A stretch of 64,000 bases of DNA from Chengkuizengella sediminis (GTDB taxonomy: Bacteria > Bacillota > Bacilli > Paenibacillales > KCTC-33759). Positions 43,458-53,562 of the stretch are shown in pieces (positions within the stretch are counted from its first letter, which is position 1; each line of letters opens with the position of its first letter). Made by a program: the position numbers and the translations under genes. A model generated the notes under the pieces. That model was given only the letters and a program-made list of their open reading frames with translations. It searched no databases and was not told the DNA's origin. The stretch is taken from assembly GCF_010078385.1 (NCBI RefSeq), contig NZ_SIJC01000013.1:18056-82055 (forward strand), given 5' to 3'.

Positions 43458-43763
43458 ATGAACACCGAAGTTGATATTATTCAATTACCAATACTGTTTG
43501 CTTTAACGTTTGTTTTATTTTTTGGCATCGGTTTTATTTTAAACATGTTATTAAAAACAACCTGGTTTCCCGTTTATGTGTATATATTGGTTGTTATTCC
43601 TTACATGGTATATTGGTTATGGGAAGCTGGAGAATCACTACTTACTAATATAACTCAGTATCAAATTACCGATTACATCACATTCATTGGTGGTCTAATA
43701 GGTGCTATCCTAAGTGGATTAACCATTAAAAAATTAAGAAGTCAAGGATATAAAATGTTCTAA
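43458..43763 (+). CDS. YuiB-family membrane protein
   Basis: A 101-residue protein with three membrane helices (about 10-30, 35-54 and 74-90). FFGIGFILNMLLKTTWFPV resembles the start of B. subtilis YuiB, whose gene also lies near yumB and yumC. Function unknown. The ATG follows GAGGGG. Two hairpins come after the stop. Confidence 0.78.
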   Translation: MNTEVDIIQLPILFALTFVLFFGIGFILNMLLKTTWFPVYVYILVVIPYMVYWLWEAGESLLTNITQYQITDYITFIGGLIGAILSGLTIKKLRSQGYKMF

Positions 43764-43776
43764 ACTAAAATCTCAG

Positions 43777-43802
43777 CAGCTCCTGACTCAGGGCTGTTTT
43801 TT
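43777..43802 (+). terminator. First terminator after the yuiB-like gene
   Basis: CAGCTCCTG / CAGGGCTG with one bulged base, followed by T6. Confidence 0.75.
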
Positions 43803-43813
43803 ACAGTTTAAAG

Positions 43814-43836
43814 GCTCGCCAACCGGCGAGTTTTTT
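43814..43836 (+). terminator. Second terminator after the yuiB-like gene
   Basis: CTCGCC / GGCGAG with the loop AACC and T6. The tandem arrangement would give tight transcript closure. Confidence 0.88.
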
Positions 43837-43931
43837 CATTTTAAAAATAGAAAAATTCCCAATAAATTAGTTAGTAAAAATTCCAACTAAGGAAATAATA
43901 AAAAGCAGAAACCAATGATGGGGGAATGTAA

Positions 43932-44792
43932 ATGCCTTTTAAACAAGTAAATGAAGTTAAACTTTATTATCAAGTGAAGGGTTCAGGTATACCTATCATA
44001 TTCATTCACCCTCCTTTGCTTACTTGTTCGAACTTTATTTATCAAACACAACAATTATCCGATGAATTTGAAGTTATTACGTTTGATATTAGAGGTCATG
44101 GTTTAAGTCAATCATCAAAGGAACCTCTTACCTTTTCTCTGATTGCTGATGATATAATACAACTTTTGGATTTTTTGAAAATAAAACGATGTTATATCTG
44201 TGGATATTCAACAGGAGGTACTATAGCATTGGAAGCCATGTTAACTTATCCAGACCGTTTTTTTGGAGGAATATTAATTAGTGCTATGTCTGAGGTAAGT
44301 GATTTTAAATTAAAGAGAAGAATTATGATGGCTATTGGTTTAACTTCGATAAGAGCTAAAAGTTTCCTTGCTTATGTGATTACTCGTGGGAATGCAGATA
44401 TGAAACCTACATTTAAACAGTTATATAAAGAAGCAAAAAGAGGAAATGTTAAAAATATAAAACAGTATTATAAAGCTACACTTTCTTATAATTGTTCCTC
44501 TAAATTGAAATATATACAATCTCCCCAATTATTAATTTATGGTGATCAAGATAAAGGATTTCATAAATATGCCAATATCTTACACAAAGAATTGCCTAAC
44601 AATGAAATTCATTTTCTAGAGGGAAAAACACATCAAATCCCAACTAAATCAGCACTGCATATGAATCATTTAATTACAAACTGGATTGAAAACCATCAAA
44701 AAGATTTGTGTAAACAAAATGAAGATATAGCTCATTTAGATTTCTGCAATATGATAAAAGAATCAGAGAATGGATTGGATAATTTCCACTGA
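43932..44792 (+). CDS. Alpha/beta-fold hydrolase
   Basis: A 286-residue hydrolase of the epoxide hydrolase/esterase type. The oxyanion block IPIIFIHPPLL is at about 19-29, the nucleophile elbow is GYSTGG with the Ser near 99, the acid is in IYGDQDKG near 215, and the His is in GKTHQIP near 238. The C-terminal 35 residues are polar and contain two cysteines. The substrate is unknown. GATGGGGG precedes the ATG. Confidence 0.9.
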   Translation: MPFKQVNEVKLYYQVKGSGIPIIFIHPPLLTCSNFIYQTQQLSDEFEVITFDIRGHGLSQSSKEPLTFSLIADDIIQLLDFLKIKRCYICGYSTGGTIALEAMLTYPDRFFGGILISAMSEVSDFKLKRRIMMAIGLTSIRAKSFLAYVITRGNADMKPTFKQLYKEAKRGNVKNIKQYYKATLSYNCSSKLKYIQSPQLLIYGDQDKGFHKYANILHKELPNNEIHFLEGKTHQIPTKSALHMNHLITNWIENHQKDLCKQNEDIAHLDFCNMIKESENGLDNFH

Positions 44793-44808
44793 AATTTGGG
44801 TATATATT

Positions 44809-44835
44809 AACTTCACTTTTGTGGGTCATATTATG
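44809..44835 (+). repeat. Dispersed repeat, partial copy D
   Basis: AACTTCACTTTTGTGGGTCA followed by TATTATG matches the left half-unit of the long copies at 9231 and 32841. It is upstream of dnaB, 82 bases before the start, in the same orientation as the other copies on the + strand. Confidence 0.65.
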
Positions 44836-44916
44836 TTAGAATAAAGGGTACTATAAATTCTGTTTATTTGATGTTTTACAGAGCTTATAAATCTATTAAT
44901 TGGTGAGTTTTATTAT

Positions 44917-46398
44917 ATGAAAATATTGAATATATTACACTTTACAGAAAATCATCGATTTTACATTTATCGTGATTTTTCGATGAGTTCTATGAACACT
45001 TATATGTTAAATAATATATATCAACCGATGGTTGGATTAAGTGCGATAAGTTTGTATCACTTTTTATATCAGCAAGTTTCTTCTGATCAATTAGGTTATT
45101 CCGAATTAGAGCAGCAAAGAAAGCTCTTTTTATTTCTTGGAATCGAACCTAGTGAACGAGGAAGAAAATTTTTAATTGAACAGTTTTCTAAACTAGAAGC
45201 TATAGGTTTACTTCAAACTTACCGTAAATATATTTTGGATAGCGATGATTACATATATGAATATAAATTGCTTTCTGCTTTATCTCCGAAGGAATTTTTT
45301 AAAAATCAACATTTAACTCTTTTATTAAGAGATAAAATTGGTAAACACACTGTTATCTCCTTAAGAGAATCATTTAAAGAAAAGCTTCCAACAGAAATTT
45401 CAACGAAAGAAATATATTCAGAAAATGTGTCTGTTCCCTTTTATGATTTGTTTCAGTTAAATACACAAGTAGTAGATAATGAATTAGAACAGGCTGAACT
45501 TGAGGTAAGTGCATCATTACAAATAGTAAATCAAACTCTTGAATCTGAATCTTCAAATGAATATACTTATGCAGATTTAATCACTAGAATACCACGTAAC
45601 TCCATGAATCGTTCATGTATTGAAAATTTAAAATATGAACCTGAACAAATTAATGCGATCAATTATGTGATTAAAAAATATCATTTAACCTTACAAGAAG
45701 TCAGTAGCTTATTAGATGAAGATGGTATCTTTTCTGAAAATGGTGACTTGGTTATTGATCAATTACAAAAAAAAGCAAACTCTAATTACAGACAGGATAA
45801 AACACGTGAGGACAATCGCGAACGATTTTTGAAAAAAGATTCAAAAGACGAACGTGTATCTTATGAAGAAAAAATTGTAGATCCTGATTATTTTTTAGAT
45901 ATACCAGAAGTATTTATTGGTCAGTGTGATAAACAACAATACAACATGATGTTATGTAACGTACCTTATACTCATGTTTTAAAACGAGTTTTCCCTGGTT
46001 CAATTCCAGATCGTATTTTAGACATTTTTGATAAAATAGATATGAACTATAAACTTAAAGAAGAAGTTACTAATGTCTTAATTCATTACTTAGTCTCACA
46101 TGATTTGGACTGGAACAAAAACTTTATAGATTCTATTGCTTCTGATCTTTTAGGAAAACAAGTAAATAGTTTTGAGCAAGCTGTTAAATATATTCGAAAT
46201 AAAAATGAGATAAAAGAAAAGTTAAAAGAGAATAAAGCAAACAAAAAATCTAATAGTAGAACTTATTCTTCAAGAATGAATCAAAATCAGAAACCAAAAA
46301 TACCGATTATTACAACGAATCAAGTCGAAAAAAGGAGCTTTACCCAAAAAGAACTTGATGAAATTCAAAAGTTAACCCAACAATTAGATGGGAATTGA
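44917..46398 (+). CDS. dnaB: Replication initiation and membrane attachment protein DnaB (helicase loader)
   Basis: A 493-residue protein of the Bacillus DnaB/DnaD group. With DnaI it loads the replicative helicase at the origin and on restart. The N-terminal winged-helix part carries the conserved NNIYQPMVGLSAISLYHFLY near residues 33-52. The C-terminal DnaB_2-type helical domain and a Lys/Asn-rich tail follow. A DnaI gene comes 42 bases later, as expected. The spacing of GGTGAG to the ATG is long, so the start is moderately sure. Confidence 0.92.
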   Translation: MKILNILHFTENHRFYIYRDFSMSSMNTYMLNNIYQPMVGLSAISLYHFLYQQVSSDQLGYSELEQQRKLFLFLGIEPSERGRKFLIEQFSKLEAIGLLQTYRKYILDSDDYIYEYKLLSALSPKEFFKNQHLTLLLRDKIGKHTVISLRESFKEKLPTEISTKEIYSENVSVPFYDLFQLNTQVVDNELEQAELEVSASLQIVNQTLESESSNEYTYADLITRIPRNSMNRSCIENLKYEPEQINAINYVIKKYHLTLQEVSSLLDEDGIFSENGDLVIDQLQKKANSNYRQDKTREDNRERFLKKDSKDERVSYEEKIVDPDYFLDIPEVFIGQCDKQQYNMMLCNVPYTHVLKRVFPGSIPDRILDIFDKIDMNYKLKEEVTNVLIHYLVSHDLDWNKNFIDSIASDLLGKQVNSFEQAVKYIRNKNEIKEKLKENKANKKSNSRTYSSRMNQNQKPKIPIITTNQVEKRSFTQKELDEIQKLTQQLDGN

Positions 46399-46440
46399 TA
46401 TAGATTTTAGTATCAAATTCTAAAAGGAGGTTGCACTTAA

Positions 46441-47394
46441 ATGGAATCATTATCACAGGTGATGAAAAGTATACCTGAGTCTAAGCAATTTGATTCTGGA
46501 AAAGAAAAAGTAAAACGTCTTTTGTCAGACCCTTTAATAAAAAAATTTCTATTAAAACATCCAGAACTAACGGATCGCGATCTAAAAGTACACATGAACC
46601 GTTTGTATGAATATGTAAAAGAATACAACCAGTGTGAGATGTGTCCTGGTTTAGAGAAATGCCCTAACGACTTTAAAGGACATTATACAAAATTATCAGT
46701 TGAAACTTCTAATGATTTGTCCCATATTTACGATCAAAAAGTTTCTTGTAAAAAACTCATTGCATCTCAAGCACAGGAAAAAATTAGAAAAAGGGTTCGA
46801 AGTTTTTACATTGATGAGCGTGCTTTAAATGAAGGTTATTCTGCAAATGAGATTTTAATGAAAGATGCTGAAAGATACGAATCTGCTAAATTAGTTTCTG
46901 AATATATAGTGAAAACAAAAACCGAAGGGTTATCAATAAAAGGATTGTTTTTACAGGGTGGTTTTGGTACTGGGAAGACCTTTTTAATGTGTTATATGTT
47001 ATATGAATTGGCTAAAAAGGGGCATAGTGGAGTGATTGTTTATGTGCCTGATTTTATTGAAGATTTAAAGGATATGATGAAGGATTCCAAAAGGCTAAAA
47101 GATACAATTGAAATGTTAAAAACGACAGATTTATTAGTATTTGATGATATAGGTGCTGAGAATCTGAATCCTTGGGCTAGGGATCATGTTATAGGTACGA
47201 TACTGAATTATAGAATGAATCGAAAACCAACCTTCTTTACTTCTAATTATGATATTAAAGGTCTAGAGAAACATTTTAGTTTTACCAATAAAGATGGAGA
47301 AGAAGAACATAAAGCACAGCGTTTAATGGATCGAATTGAGCCGTTTGTAAAGGTAATTGAAGTGAAGGGAACAAATAAACGAAGGGTGAATTAA
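46441..47394 (+). CDS. dnaI: Primosomal protein DnaI (AAA+ helicase loader)
   Basis: A 317-residue AAA+ ATPase that loads the hexameric helicase with DnaB. The N-terminal zinc region is CEMCPGLEKCPNDFKGH (C65, C68, C74 and H81). Walker A is GGFGTGKT (173-180) and Walker B is LLVFDDIG (231-238), followed by the arginine-finger part in KPTFFTSNYD and RLMDRIEPF. AAAAGGAGG precedes the ATG. It ends at a clear terminator. Confidence 0.96.
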   Translation: MESLSQVMKSIPESKQFDSGKEKVKRLLSDPLIKKFLLKHPELTDRDLKVHMNRLYEYVKEYNQCEMCPGLEKCPNDFKGHYTKLSVETSNDLSHIYDQKVSCKKLIASQAQEKIRKRVRSFYIDERALNEGYSANEILMKDAERYESAKLVSEYIVKTKTEGLSIKGLFLQGGFGTGKTFLMCYMLYELAKKGHSGVIVYVPDFIEDLKDMMKDSKRLKDTIEMLKTTDLLVFDDIGAENLNPWARDHVIGTILNYRMNRKPTFFTSNYDIKGLEKHFSFTNKDGEEEHKAQRLMDRIEPFVKVIEVKGTNKRRVN

Positions 47395-47417
47395 TTCATT
47401 TCAGGAAAGTTAGAAGA

Positions 47418-47454
47418 AACCCACATTTATATGGCTAATATATAAATGTGGGTT
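47418..47454 (+). terminator. Terminator of dnaB-dnaI
   Basis: AACCCACATTTATAT / ATATAAATGTGGGTT, a 15-bp perfect stem, with a T-rich tail. It can also serve the - strand small gene at 47481. Confidence 0.9.
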
Positions 47455-47480
47455 GTTATATTTAATGTATTAAATATGTA

Positions 47481-47627
47481 CTAGTTACTAATAACAGACA
47501 AAATAGTGGCAATGATCGCGATGAGAAAGAAAATACCAGTAGATACTGCAAATCCGACACCAACATCAATAAAATCGTTTCTTGGTTCTTCATTTACGTG
47601 CAATTCAGGTTGTCTAGTTTCGCTCAT
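47481..47627 (-). CDS. Small membrane protein, 48 aa
   Basis: A 48-residue peptide with a polar N-terminal part (MSETRQPELHVNEEPRNDF) and one membrane helix (about residues 22-45). AGGAGGGAATTTC precedes the ATG on the - strand, an excellent site. Stop TAG at 47481-47483. Function unknown. Confidence 0.82.
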   Translation of the reverse strand: MSETRQPELHVNEEPRNDFIDVGVGFAVSTGIFFLIAIIATILSVISN

Positions 47628-47795
47628 ATGAAATTCCCTCCTAAAATAGCTCAATTAGTATTAAGTATACCTAACCAAGTATATAATTGTAAAGCCACGC
47701 TAGTGACAATTGTGAGTCACTTCGCATAAATTATTTAATTGTGACCATAATAAATTTGAATCATGATTCTAGATTAGAAACATTCTAATTTAGAT

Positions 47796-47823
47796 TTGAA
47801 ATTAACTAACTTTATGTTATAAT
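47796..47823 (+). promoter_or_regulatory. Sigma-A-type promoter of trxA
   Basis: TTGAAA (47796-47801) and TATAAT (47818-47823) with 16 bases between, 50 bases before the start. Confidence 0.7.
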
Positions 47824-47872
47824 GTACAAATAATATTAGAAATTATACATTTTAAATAAAGGAGAATCAGTC

Positions 47873-48190
47873 ATGGCTATCGTGAATGTATCAGATCAAT
47901 CATTTAAAGGGGAAGTTGAGAGCACTGGAACTGTTCTTGTTGACTTTTGGGCACCTTGGTGCGGACCTTGTAAAATGGTAGCTCCAGTACTTGAAGAATT
48001 AGACGAAGAAATTGGTACTGAACTTAAAATTGCAAAAGTGAATGTGGATGACAATCCTGAGTCAGCTTCACGTTTTGGAGTAATGAGTATCCCAACTTTA
48101 ATCGTATTTAAAGATGGAGCACCTGTAGATAAAGTTGTTGGATTCCAACCAAAAGATGCTTTGAAAAGCGTTGTATCTAAACACCTATAA
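47873..48190 (+). CDS. trxA: Thioredoxin
   Basis: A 105-residue classical thioredoxin with the WCGPC active site (C29 and C32) and cis-Pro in MSIPT. It reduces cytosolic disulfides. The ATG follows AAAGGAG. It stands alone with its own promoter and a strong terminator. Confidence 0.98.
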   Translation: MAIVNVSDQSFKGEVESTGTVLVDFWAPWCGPCKMVAPVLEELDEEIGTELKIAKVNVDDNPESASRFGVMSIPTLIVFKDGAPVDKVVGFQPKDALKSVVSKHL

Positions 48191-48211
48191 TTTAAAAATA
48201 ACTAGTAAATG

Positions 48212-48241
48212 AAAAGCCCTCCTAAAAAGAGGGCTTTTTTT
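48212..48241 (+). terminator. Terminator of trxA
   Basis: AAAAGCCCTC / GAGGGCTTTT with a 7-base loop and further T. Confidence 0.94.
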
Positions 48242-48329
48242 GCACATTAACTCCGCTGAAAGTTAATTAACTTTGTGCTATGATAAAATGAAATAGAAAC
48301 ATATGTGCTTAATGTATAGGGGAGAAGCA

Positions 48330-50174
48330 ATGATGAGTGAATTAGAGAAACGGCAAAAAAAAATAGAACAAATAAAACATAAATTATCGCTGCTTCCGGA
48401 TCAACCTGGATGTTATTTAATGAAAAATGAAAGCGGAGATATCATCTATGTTGGTAAAGCAAAAGTTTTAAAAAATAGAGTAAGATCTTATTTCACAGGA
48501 AGCCATGATGCAAAAACGCAAAAACTAGTGAGTCTGATTGAGGACTTTGAATATATTGTCACATCGAGTAATAAAGAAGCACTTATTTTAGAATGTAATC
48601 TTATAAAGGAACATCACCCACGTTACAACGTTATTCTAAAAGATGATAAAACATATCCTTATATTAAAATTACGAACGATACGCATCCTAGATTAGAGGT
48701 GACCAGAAAAGTCTTAAAAGATAAAGGTAAATATTTTGGTCCTTATCCGAGTGCATTTGCTGCACAGCAAACTAAAAAGCTATTAGATCGATTATATCCT
48801 TTACGTAAATGTAAAACGATACCTGACAAAGTTTGTTTATACTATCATTTAGGACAATGTGTAGCACCATGTGAATATGATGTAGATGAAAATCAATATG
48901 AAGAAATGGTTCAAGAGATTACGAAATTTTTAAATGGTGGTCACGAGCAAATCAAGGTTGAATTAATAAAACAAATGCATGATGCGGCAGAACAGCTGCA
49001 ATTTGAAAAAGCTAAGGAATTCAGAGATCAGATTAAACACATCGAAGTTTTAATGGAACAGCAAAAAATTACAATGAAAGATAACATAGATCGGGATGTA
49101 TTTGGATATGCCGTAGACAAAGGTTGGATGTGTGTGCAAATTTTGTATGTAAGGCAAGGGAAAATGATTGAACGTCATGCTTCCAGATTTCCGTATTATG
49201 GTGAAGCGTATGAAGATTTCATTTCTTATATCACTCAATACTATAGCGAAAATCCTGCTTTACCTAATGAGATTGTTTTACCTGATCGTAACGAGACAGA
49301 AAATATTGCTGAGGAAGGCATTAAAGAAGATTTGCAATCTTGGTTGAAAGTGAAGGTGCATTTACCTAAACGTGGATTAAAAAAACAAGCAGTGATCATG
49401 GCGAATGATAATGCAAAAATTGCACTTGAAGAAAAGTTCAAATTGATTGAGAGAGATGAAGAACGCACGACCAAAGCAGTAGAAAACTTAGGGAGATGGT
49501 TAGGTACAGATCCAATTCATCGTATCGAAGCTTTTGATAATTCCAATATTCAAGGTGCCAACCCAGTATCCGCCATGGTTGTTTTTGTGGATGGAAAACC
49601 TGAAAGAAAAGAATATCGTAAATATAAAATTAAAACAGTAAAAGGACCAGATGATTACGGCTCAATGCGAGAGGTTGTTAGAAGGCGATATGAGAGGGTA
49701 TTAAAAGAAAACTTACCATTGCCCGATTTAGTCATTGTTGATGGAGGAAAAGGACAGATTTCAGCAGCGATTGAAATTTTAGAGGATGAGTTAGGTTTAT
49801 TTATTCCTGTATGTGGTTTGGTGAAGGATGAAAAACATAAAACAGCACAACTTATGGTCGGAAATCCACCTGAGGTGATTCCTATTCCACGTGATCAGCA
49901 AGAGTTTTATTTACTGCAAAGAATTCAAGAAGAAGTTCACCGATTTGCGATTACATTCCATCGACAATCTAGAAGTAAATCAATGGTTGCCTCTCAGCTG
50001 GATTCCATTCCGGGCGTAGGGGAGAAAAGAAGAAAGAAATTATTAAAACACTTCGGATCATTAAAAAAAATCCGAGAGGCATCTATTGAAGATTTCAAAC
50101 CCCTCGGAATTGGAGATAAACTAGCAGGGGAGATTATGACATCTCTTCGGGAGGATCAGGATAGTTCCTCTTAA
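48330..50174 (+). CDS. uvrC: Excinuclease ABC subunit C
   Basis: A 614-residue nuclease of nucleotide excision repair. The GIY-YIG domain ([22 protein letters not shown]) makes the 3' cut; the UVR motif near [15 protein letters not shown] contacts UvrB; the RNase H-like domain ([18 protein letters not shown]) makes the 5' cut; and the helix-hairpin-helix [19 protein letters not shown] ends it. I start at the ATG at 48330, with AGGGGAGAAG before it. The 3' end overlaps the convergent protease gene by 41 bases. Confidence 0.96.
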   Translation: MMSELEKRQKKIEQIKHKLSLLPDQPGCYLMKNESGDIIYVGKAKVLKNRVRSYFTGSHDAKTQKLVSLIEDFEYIVTSSNKEALILECNLIKEHHPRYNVILKDDKTYPYIKITNDTHPRLEVTRKVLKDKGKYFGPYPSAFAAQQTKKLLDRLYPLRKCKTIPDKVCLYYHLGQCVAPCEYDVDENQYEEMVQEITKFLNGGHEQIKVELIKQMHDAAEQLQFEKAKEFRDQIKHIEVLMEQQKITMKDNIDRDVFGYAVDKGWMCVQILYVRQGKMIERHASRFPYYGEAYEDFISYITQYYSENPALPNEIVLPDRNETENIAEEGIKEDLQSWLKVKVHLPKRGLKKQAVIMANDNAKIALEEKFKLIERDEERTTKAVENLGRWLGTDPIHRIEAFDNSNIQGANPVSAMVVFVDGKPERKEYRKYKIKTVKGPDDYGSMREVVRRRYERVLKENLPLPDLVIVDGGKGQISAAIEILEDELGLFIPVCGLVKDEKHKTAQLMVGNPPEVIPIPRDQQEFYLLQRIQEEVHRFAITFHRQSRSKSMVASQLDSIPGVGEKRRKKLLKHFGSLKKIREASIEDFKPLGIGDKLAGEIMTSLREDQDSSS

Positions 50175-51729
50175 ATCTTTGATGAAATTTAAACATAATA
50201 TAAGCAACAATGGCTGGTAACACCATATAAAATAAAGACAATAAAGCGTATTTGGAAAAATCAAAGTATACAAGTTGAAGTGAAAATAAAATACTATCTA
50301 CAATGGCATGTGCAAAAACAGCTGTCATAAATCCGAATTTCAAAAAGATATAACCAAATATCAGACCAATGATCGTTACTTCAAAAAAACGAGTGTATGC
50401 AGGGTAGATTGGGTATGCCATATGTCCGATCGCCCAGACCATACTTGATATGATGACTGCAACAATCGTACTTCTAAAGATTTTTTTGAATAATGGAATT
50501 CCAAACCACCGATAGATTATTTCCTCGGAAATGGCAGCTGCCCATGCGATGAGAGGCATTAAACCAGGCATCCATAAATTATATGGTGAAAAAGTGAGAT
50601 CACTTACTGACCATACATCAAAGAAAGTTTCTCCAATGAAATAAAATATACTTTGAACTGCTAATATAATGAAAGAAAATAAATATCCAAACCCCATTGC
50701 TTTTATTACATGGTTACCGTAATTTGGATTTTTTCTATTTGGCCATAGTGTCTCACTTCTGTCCTTCCAGATACCGTCAGCTGAAATGGATGTAAAGTAA
50801 AGAATTACACTGAGCAGAGCATATATAATAATGGATACAACCATCATGATAATGGCTGTGTCATTACCTTCTTCTGAAAACATCGCTCGATTAACGGGAT
50901 ACATATTAAAGTTGGTAATTGTGTAGATGGCAAGAAATATAAGTGTAAGTAAAATACCTTTGCTGAAAGAAATATGTTTTCTTAAAACAATGGAGATGAT
51001 CAAAGCAATAATTCCAAAAATAACGTTGAAAATAATCATTAATACAGACATTAATGAAGCTTGATTATCTTGTTTCTCCATCCAAGTAACAAAAGGTTCT
51101 GGAATAGAGAAGGTCATATTAAACGAAATCACTTGATCTGCTTCGATTATTGTATGTAGCTGTAATTTGGCATCTGCTACACCTTCCTCATAACTTTCAA
51201 ATATATAGTTGCTCATTTCGTTTTCATCTTGTGGTAATAAGTAAAAGTTGTTGATGTTATATCCTTGCTCGATTAAAAATAATTCAGCGATCTCTTGTTG
51301 TTGCAATTCTTCTGTATTCATATTTCCATCAATTGTTTTCCATCCAAGCACATTTCCACTAGTCATATGTATGTTAACTAGGTATTTTTGAGTGGCATCA
51401 TTCACTTGAATTTGAAAGTAATCAATAGGGTTTGAATCTCCATACTGCTCATTATAATCTGAAACCAGATCATTTTTTTGCAAGTATCCACCTAACTGCT
51501 TTTGGGTTTGAAATGTAAGTAGGGTTTCTACCTGATTTACATCTACATTGTAGTGATCAAATAAAAACTGCAAAGCACTTTCTTCGGCTTGTTGTATACT
51601 GATCGTTTTTTCATCATTAAGGAGTACTTCTTCATTGTTTTCAGATGGTAAAAAACTCATAACTAAAAAGATGAAAAAACTGATTAATGCAATCAAAATG
51701 ACATTACGAGTAGAATGGCTTTGTTCCAT
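50134..51729 (-). CDS. CPBP-family intramembrane protease with a large soluble insert
   Basis: A 531-residue membrane protein. After one N-terminal helix come about 190 residues of extracytoplasmic domain, then about eight helices. The CPBP (Abi) motifs are complete: EEIIYR (E404, E405, R409), WAIGH (H438) and FAHAIVD (H476), in numbering two larger than with this start. I use the ATG at 51729 since AAGGAG is too close to an ATG two codons earlier. Family roles are CAAX-like proteolysis or bacteriocin immunity. The end overlaps uvrC by 41 bases on the other strand. Confidence 0.9.
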   Translation of the reverse strand: MEQSHSTRNVILIALISFFIFLVMSFLPSENNEEVLLNDEKTISIQQAEESALQFLFDHYNVDVNQVETLLTFQTQKQLGGYLQKNDLVSDYNEQYGDSNPIDYFQIQVNDATQKYLVNIHMTSGNVLGWKTIDGNMNTEELQQQEIAELFLIEQGYNINNFYLLPQDENEMSNYIFESYEEGVADAKLQLHTIIEADQVISFNMTFSIPEPFVTWMEKQDNQASLMSVLMIIFNVIFGIIALIISIVLRKHISFSKGILLTLIFLAIYTITNFNMYPVNRAMFSEEGNDTAIIMMVVSIIIYALLSVILYFTSISADGIWKDRSETLWPNRKNPNYGNHVIKAMGFGYLFSFIILAVQSIFYFIGETFFDVWSVSDLTFSPYNLWMPGLMPLIAWAAAISEEIIYRWFGIPLFKKIFRSTIVAVIISSMVWAIGHMAYPIYPAYTRFFEVTIIGLIFGYIFLKFGFMTAVFAHAIVDSILFSLQLVYFDFSKYALLSLFYMVLPAIVAYIMFKFHQRFKRNYPDPPEEMS

Positions 51730-51803
51730 ATACATAATCTCCTTTTCGGTATGCTGAATTTTAGGATATCATATTTTTCTAATAATTTCTTCTATTTTAC
51801 ATT

Positions 51804-52697
51804 TCATAAGTTTGTATGATATTGCATCTTTACTTTTTGAATCCAGTTTTGAGTTGTAGGATCAAGTGAATCCCAGTTTTTATACATTAATGAGGTTGTT
51901 CTCATCGTTTGTTTTAATTCTTTTAAATTGATGACCATTAAGTCATTATCTTCCAGTAAACTATCACGCAAATAAGAGTGTGGTAATAATGTTGCAGCTC
52001 TGAGAGTTGAAACTAAACGTAATATAGCTTCAAATGAATCAATTTCCATTTTGATTTCTGGATATACTTTATAATGATGGAATAACTCTTCCATTAATAT
52101 GCGATACAAAGTACCTTTAGAAAAAAGAATCATCGGTAACTTATCTAAATCTTCTGTGTTGATCATTTTTTGCTTTGATAACTCATGTTCCTTTGGAATG
52201 ACTAGTTTTAGATAATCATCAAATAAAGGCTCACAATGGATGTCCTTATCTTCCACTTTAGAAGCTACTAATCCAAAATCCACTCTATCCTTTTTCACCA
52301 GAGATAAGATTTCATGTGTTTTCCCTGTGATGGCTTTAATATCTGTTTCAGGTGAATCCTTCGTAATGAGCTGAATAAGATCAGGTAAAGTAGATTGTAG
52401 AGTGGTTAAGCTAGCTCCTATGATAATGCTTTTTTTAGTCCCATTTTTATAATCTAATACTGCTTTTTGAAATTTTTTATCTAATTCAATCATTTCAAGG
52501 GCATACTCATAACTAATGAAACCAATTGGAGTGAGTTTAAGACGGTTTCCTTTTCTATTAAATAAAGATACACCCAGTTGCTCTTCGAACTTACTAATTT
52601 TTCTGGATAATGCTGGTTGGGAAATATTTAATTTTTTGGCAGCTTGATTTAGACTATCTTCCTCAACTACGGCTACGAACATATGCATGATTTCCAT
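51804..52697 (-). CDS. LysR-family transcription regulator
   Basis: A 297-residue LTTR. The winged helix-turn-helix is at the start (EDSLNQAAKKLNISQPALSRKISKFEEQLG, residues 13-42), followed by a linker helix and a periplasmic-binding-like effector domain. It is divergent from sdhCAB with 180 bases between, the classical LTTR-target layout, so it may control the TCA cycle (a CcpC-like role is possible). The effector is unknown. Confidence 0.92.
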   Translation of the reverse strand: MEIMHMFVAVVEEDSLNQAAKKLNISQPALSRKISKFEEQLGVSLFNRKGNRLKLTPIGFISYEYALEMIELDKKFQKAVLDYKNGTKKSIIIGASLTTLQSTLPDLIQLITKDSPETDIKAITGKTHEILSLVKKDRVDFGLVASKVEDKDIHCEPLFDDYLKLVIPKEHELSKQKMINTEDLDKLPMILFSKGTLYRILMEELFHHYKVYPEIKMEIDSFEAILRLVSTLRAATLLPHSYLRDSLLEDNDLMVINLKELKQTMRTTSLMYKNWDSLDPTTQNWIQKVKMQYHTNL

Positions 52698-52877
52698 TAG
52701 ATCATTCCTTTATGCAATATTGTTATAATTAATTATAAAATAAATGCACTTCCATTATAAGCTATAAAGTTGTAATATAATAATTGTGTCTATTTGTTTA
52801 CGATAACATGAATAAAAATTGAAACTGAAAAACTAAATTATTTATGGCGACACAGGATGAAAGGAGAACACTGGAAC
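52698..52877. promoter_or_regulatory. Divergent control region of lysR and sdhCAB
   Basis: It holds TTATAATTAATTATAA (52723-52738), a perfect 16-bp palindrome with T-N11-A character, flanked by TGCA on both sides (52713 and 52743). Further ATAA/TTAT half-sites lie at about 52755-52785. LTTR binding is likely; exact start sites are not fixed. Confidence 0.6.
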
Positions 52878-53546
52878 ATGAAATTAAATTCATTCTATTC
52901 TCGTAAGTTACATTCCCTGTTGGGTGTGATTCCGCTAGGACTTTTCTTAGTTGAACATATGCTTACAAATTATGAGGCTTTTAATGCAGGCAAGGAAGGG
53001 TTTATTGAGTCGGTATTATGGCTAAACAGCTTACCTTTAGTATTATTTCTTGAAATTTTTGGAATTTGGCTTCCGTTATTGTATCATGGCGTGTATGGTT
53101 TGTATATTGCATTTCAAGCTAAACATAACGTGAACAACTATGGATATGTTCGTAATCACATGTTTATGTGGCAAAGAATAACGGGTGTCATTACTTTAAT
53201 ATTTGTCGTTTGGCATTTTTCAGATACTAGATTAAGGGTAGCAATAGGTTCTTTAGGACATGAGGATTTAGCGGCTCATATGCACAATACGCTATCAAAT
53301 CCTTTGTTTTTTGCGTTGTATGTAATAGGGATCGTAGCTGCTTCCTTCCACTTTAGTAACGGAATGTGGTCTTTCTTAGTTAGTTGGGGCATTACAGTAG
53401 GTCCAAGAGCACAAAGAGTATCTTCCTACATATGGATGGGTGTATTTGTCATTTTATCCGTATTATTTGTCCTAGCTTTAACAGCTTTTACAGATGAATC
53501 CTTTGCTTTATCAACATTAGAATCAGTTCAGATACAAATCGGTTAA
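52878..53546 (+). CDS. sdhC: Succinate dehydrogenase cytochrome b558 subunit
   Basis: A 222-residue membrane anchor of complex II with five helices. It carries diheme-type histidines in RKLHSLLG, LVEHML, LLYHGVYG, VVWHFSD and ASFHFSNG. It passes electrons from SdhB to menaquinone. I start at the ATG at 52878; AAAGGAG is 11 bases before it, and an earlier ATG at 52857 precedes that site. sdhA follows after 16 bases. Confidence 0.96.
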   Translation: MKLNSFYSRKLHSLLGVIPLGLFLVEHMLTNYEAFNAGKEGFIESVLWLNSLPLVLFLEIFGIWLPLLYHGVYGLYIAFQAKHNVNNYGYVRNHMFMWQRITGVITLIFVVWHFSDTRLRVAIGSLGHEDLAAHMHNTLSNPLFFALYVIGIVAASFHFSNGMWSFLVSWGITVGPRAQRVSSYIWMGVFVILSVLFVLALTAFTDESFALSTLESVQIQIG

Positions 53547-53562
53547 GAGGGAGTGAACAAGA

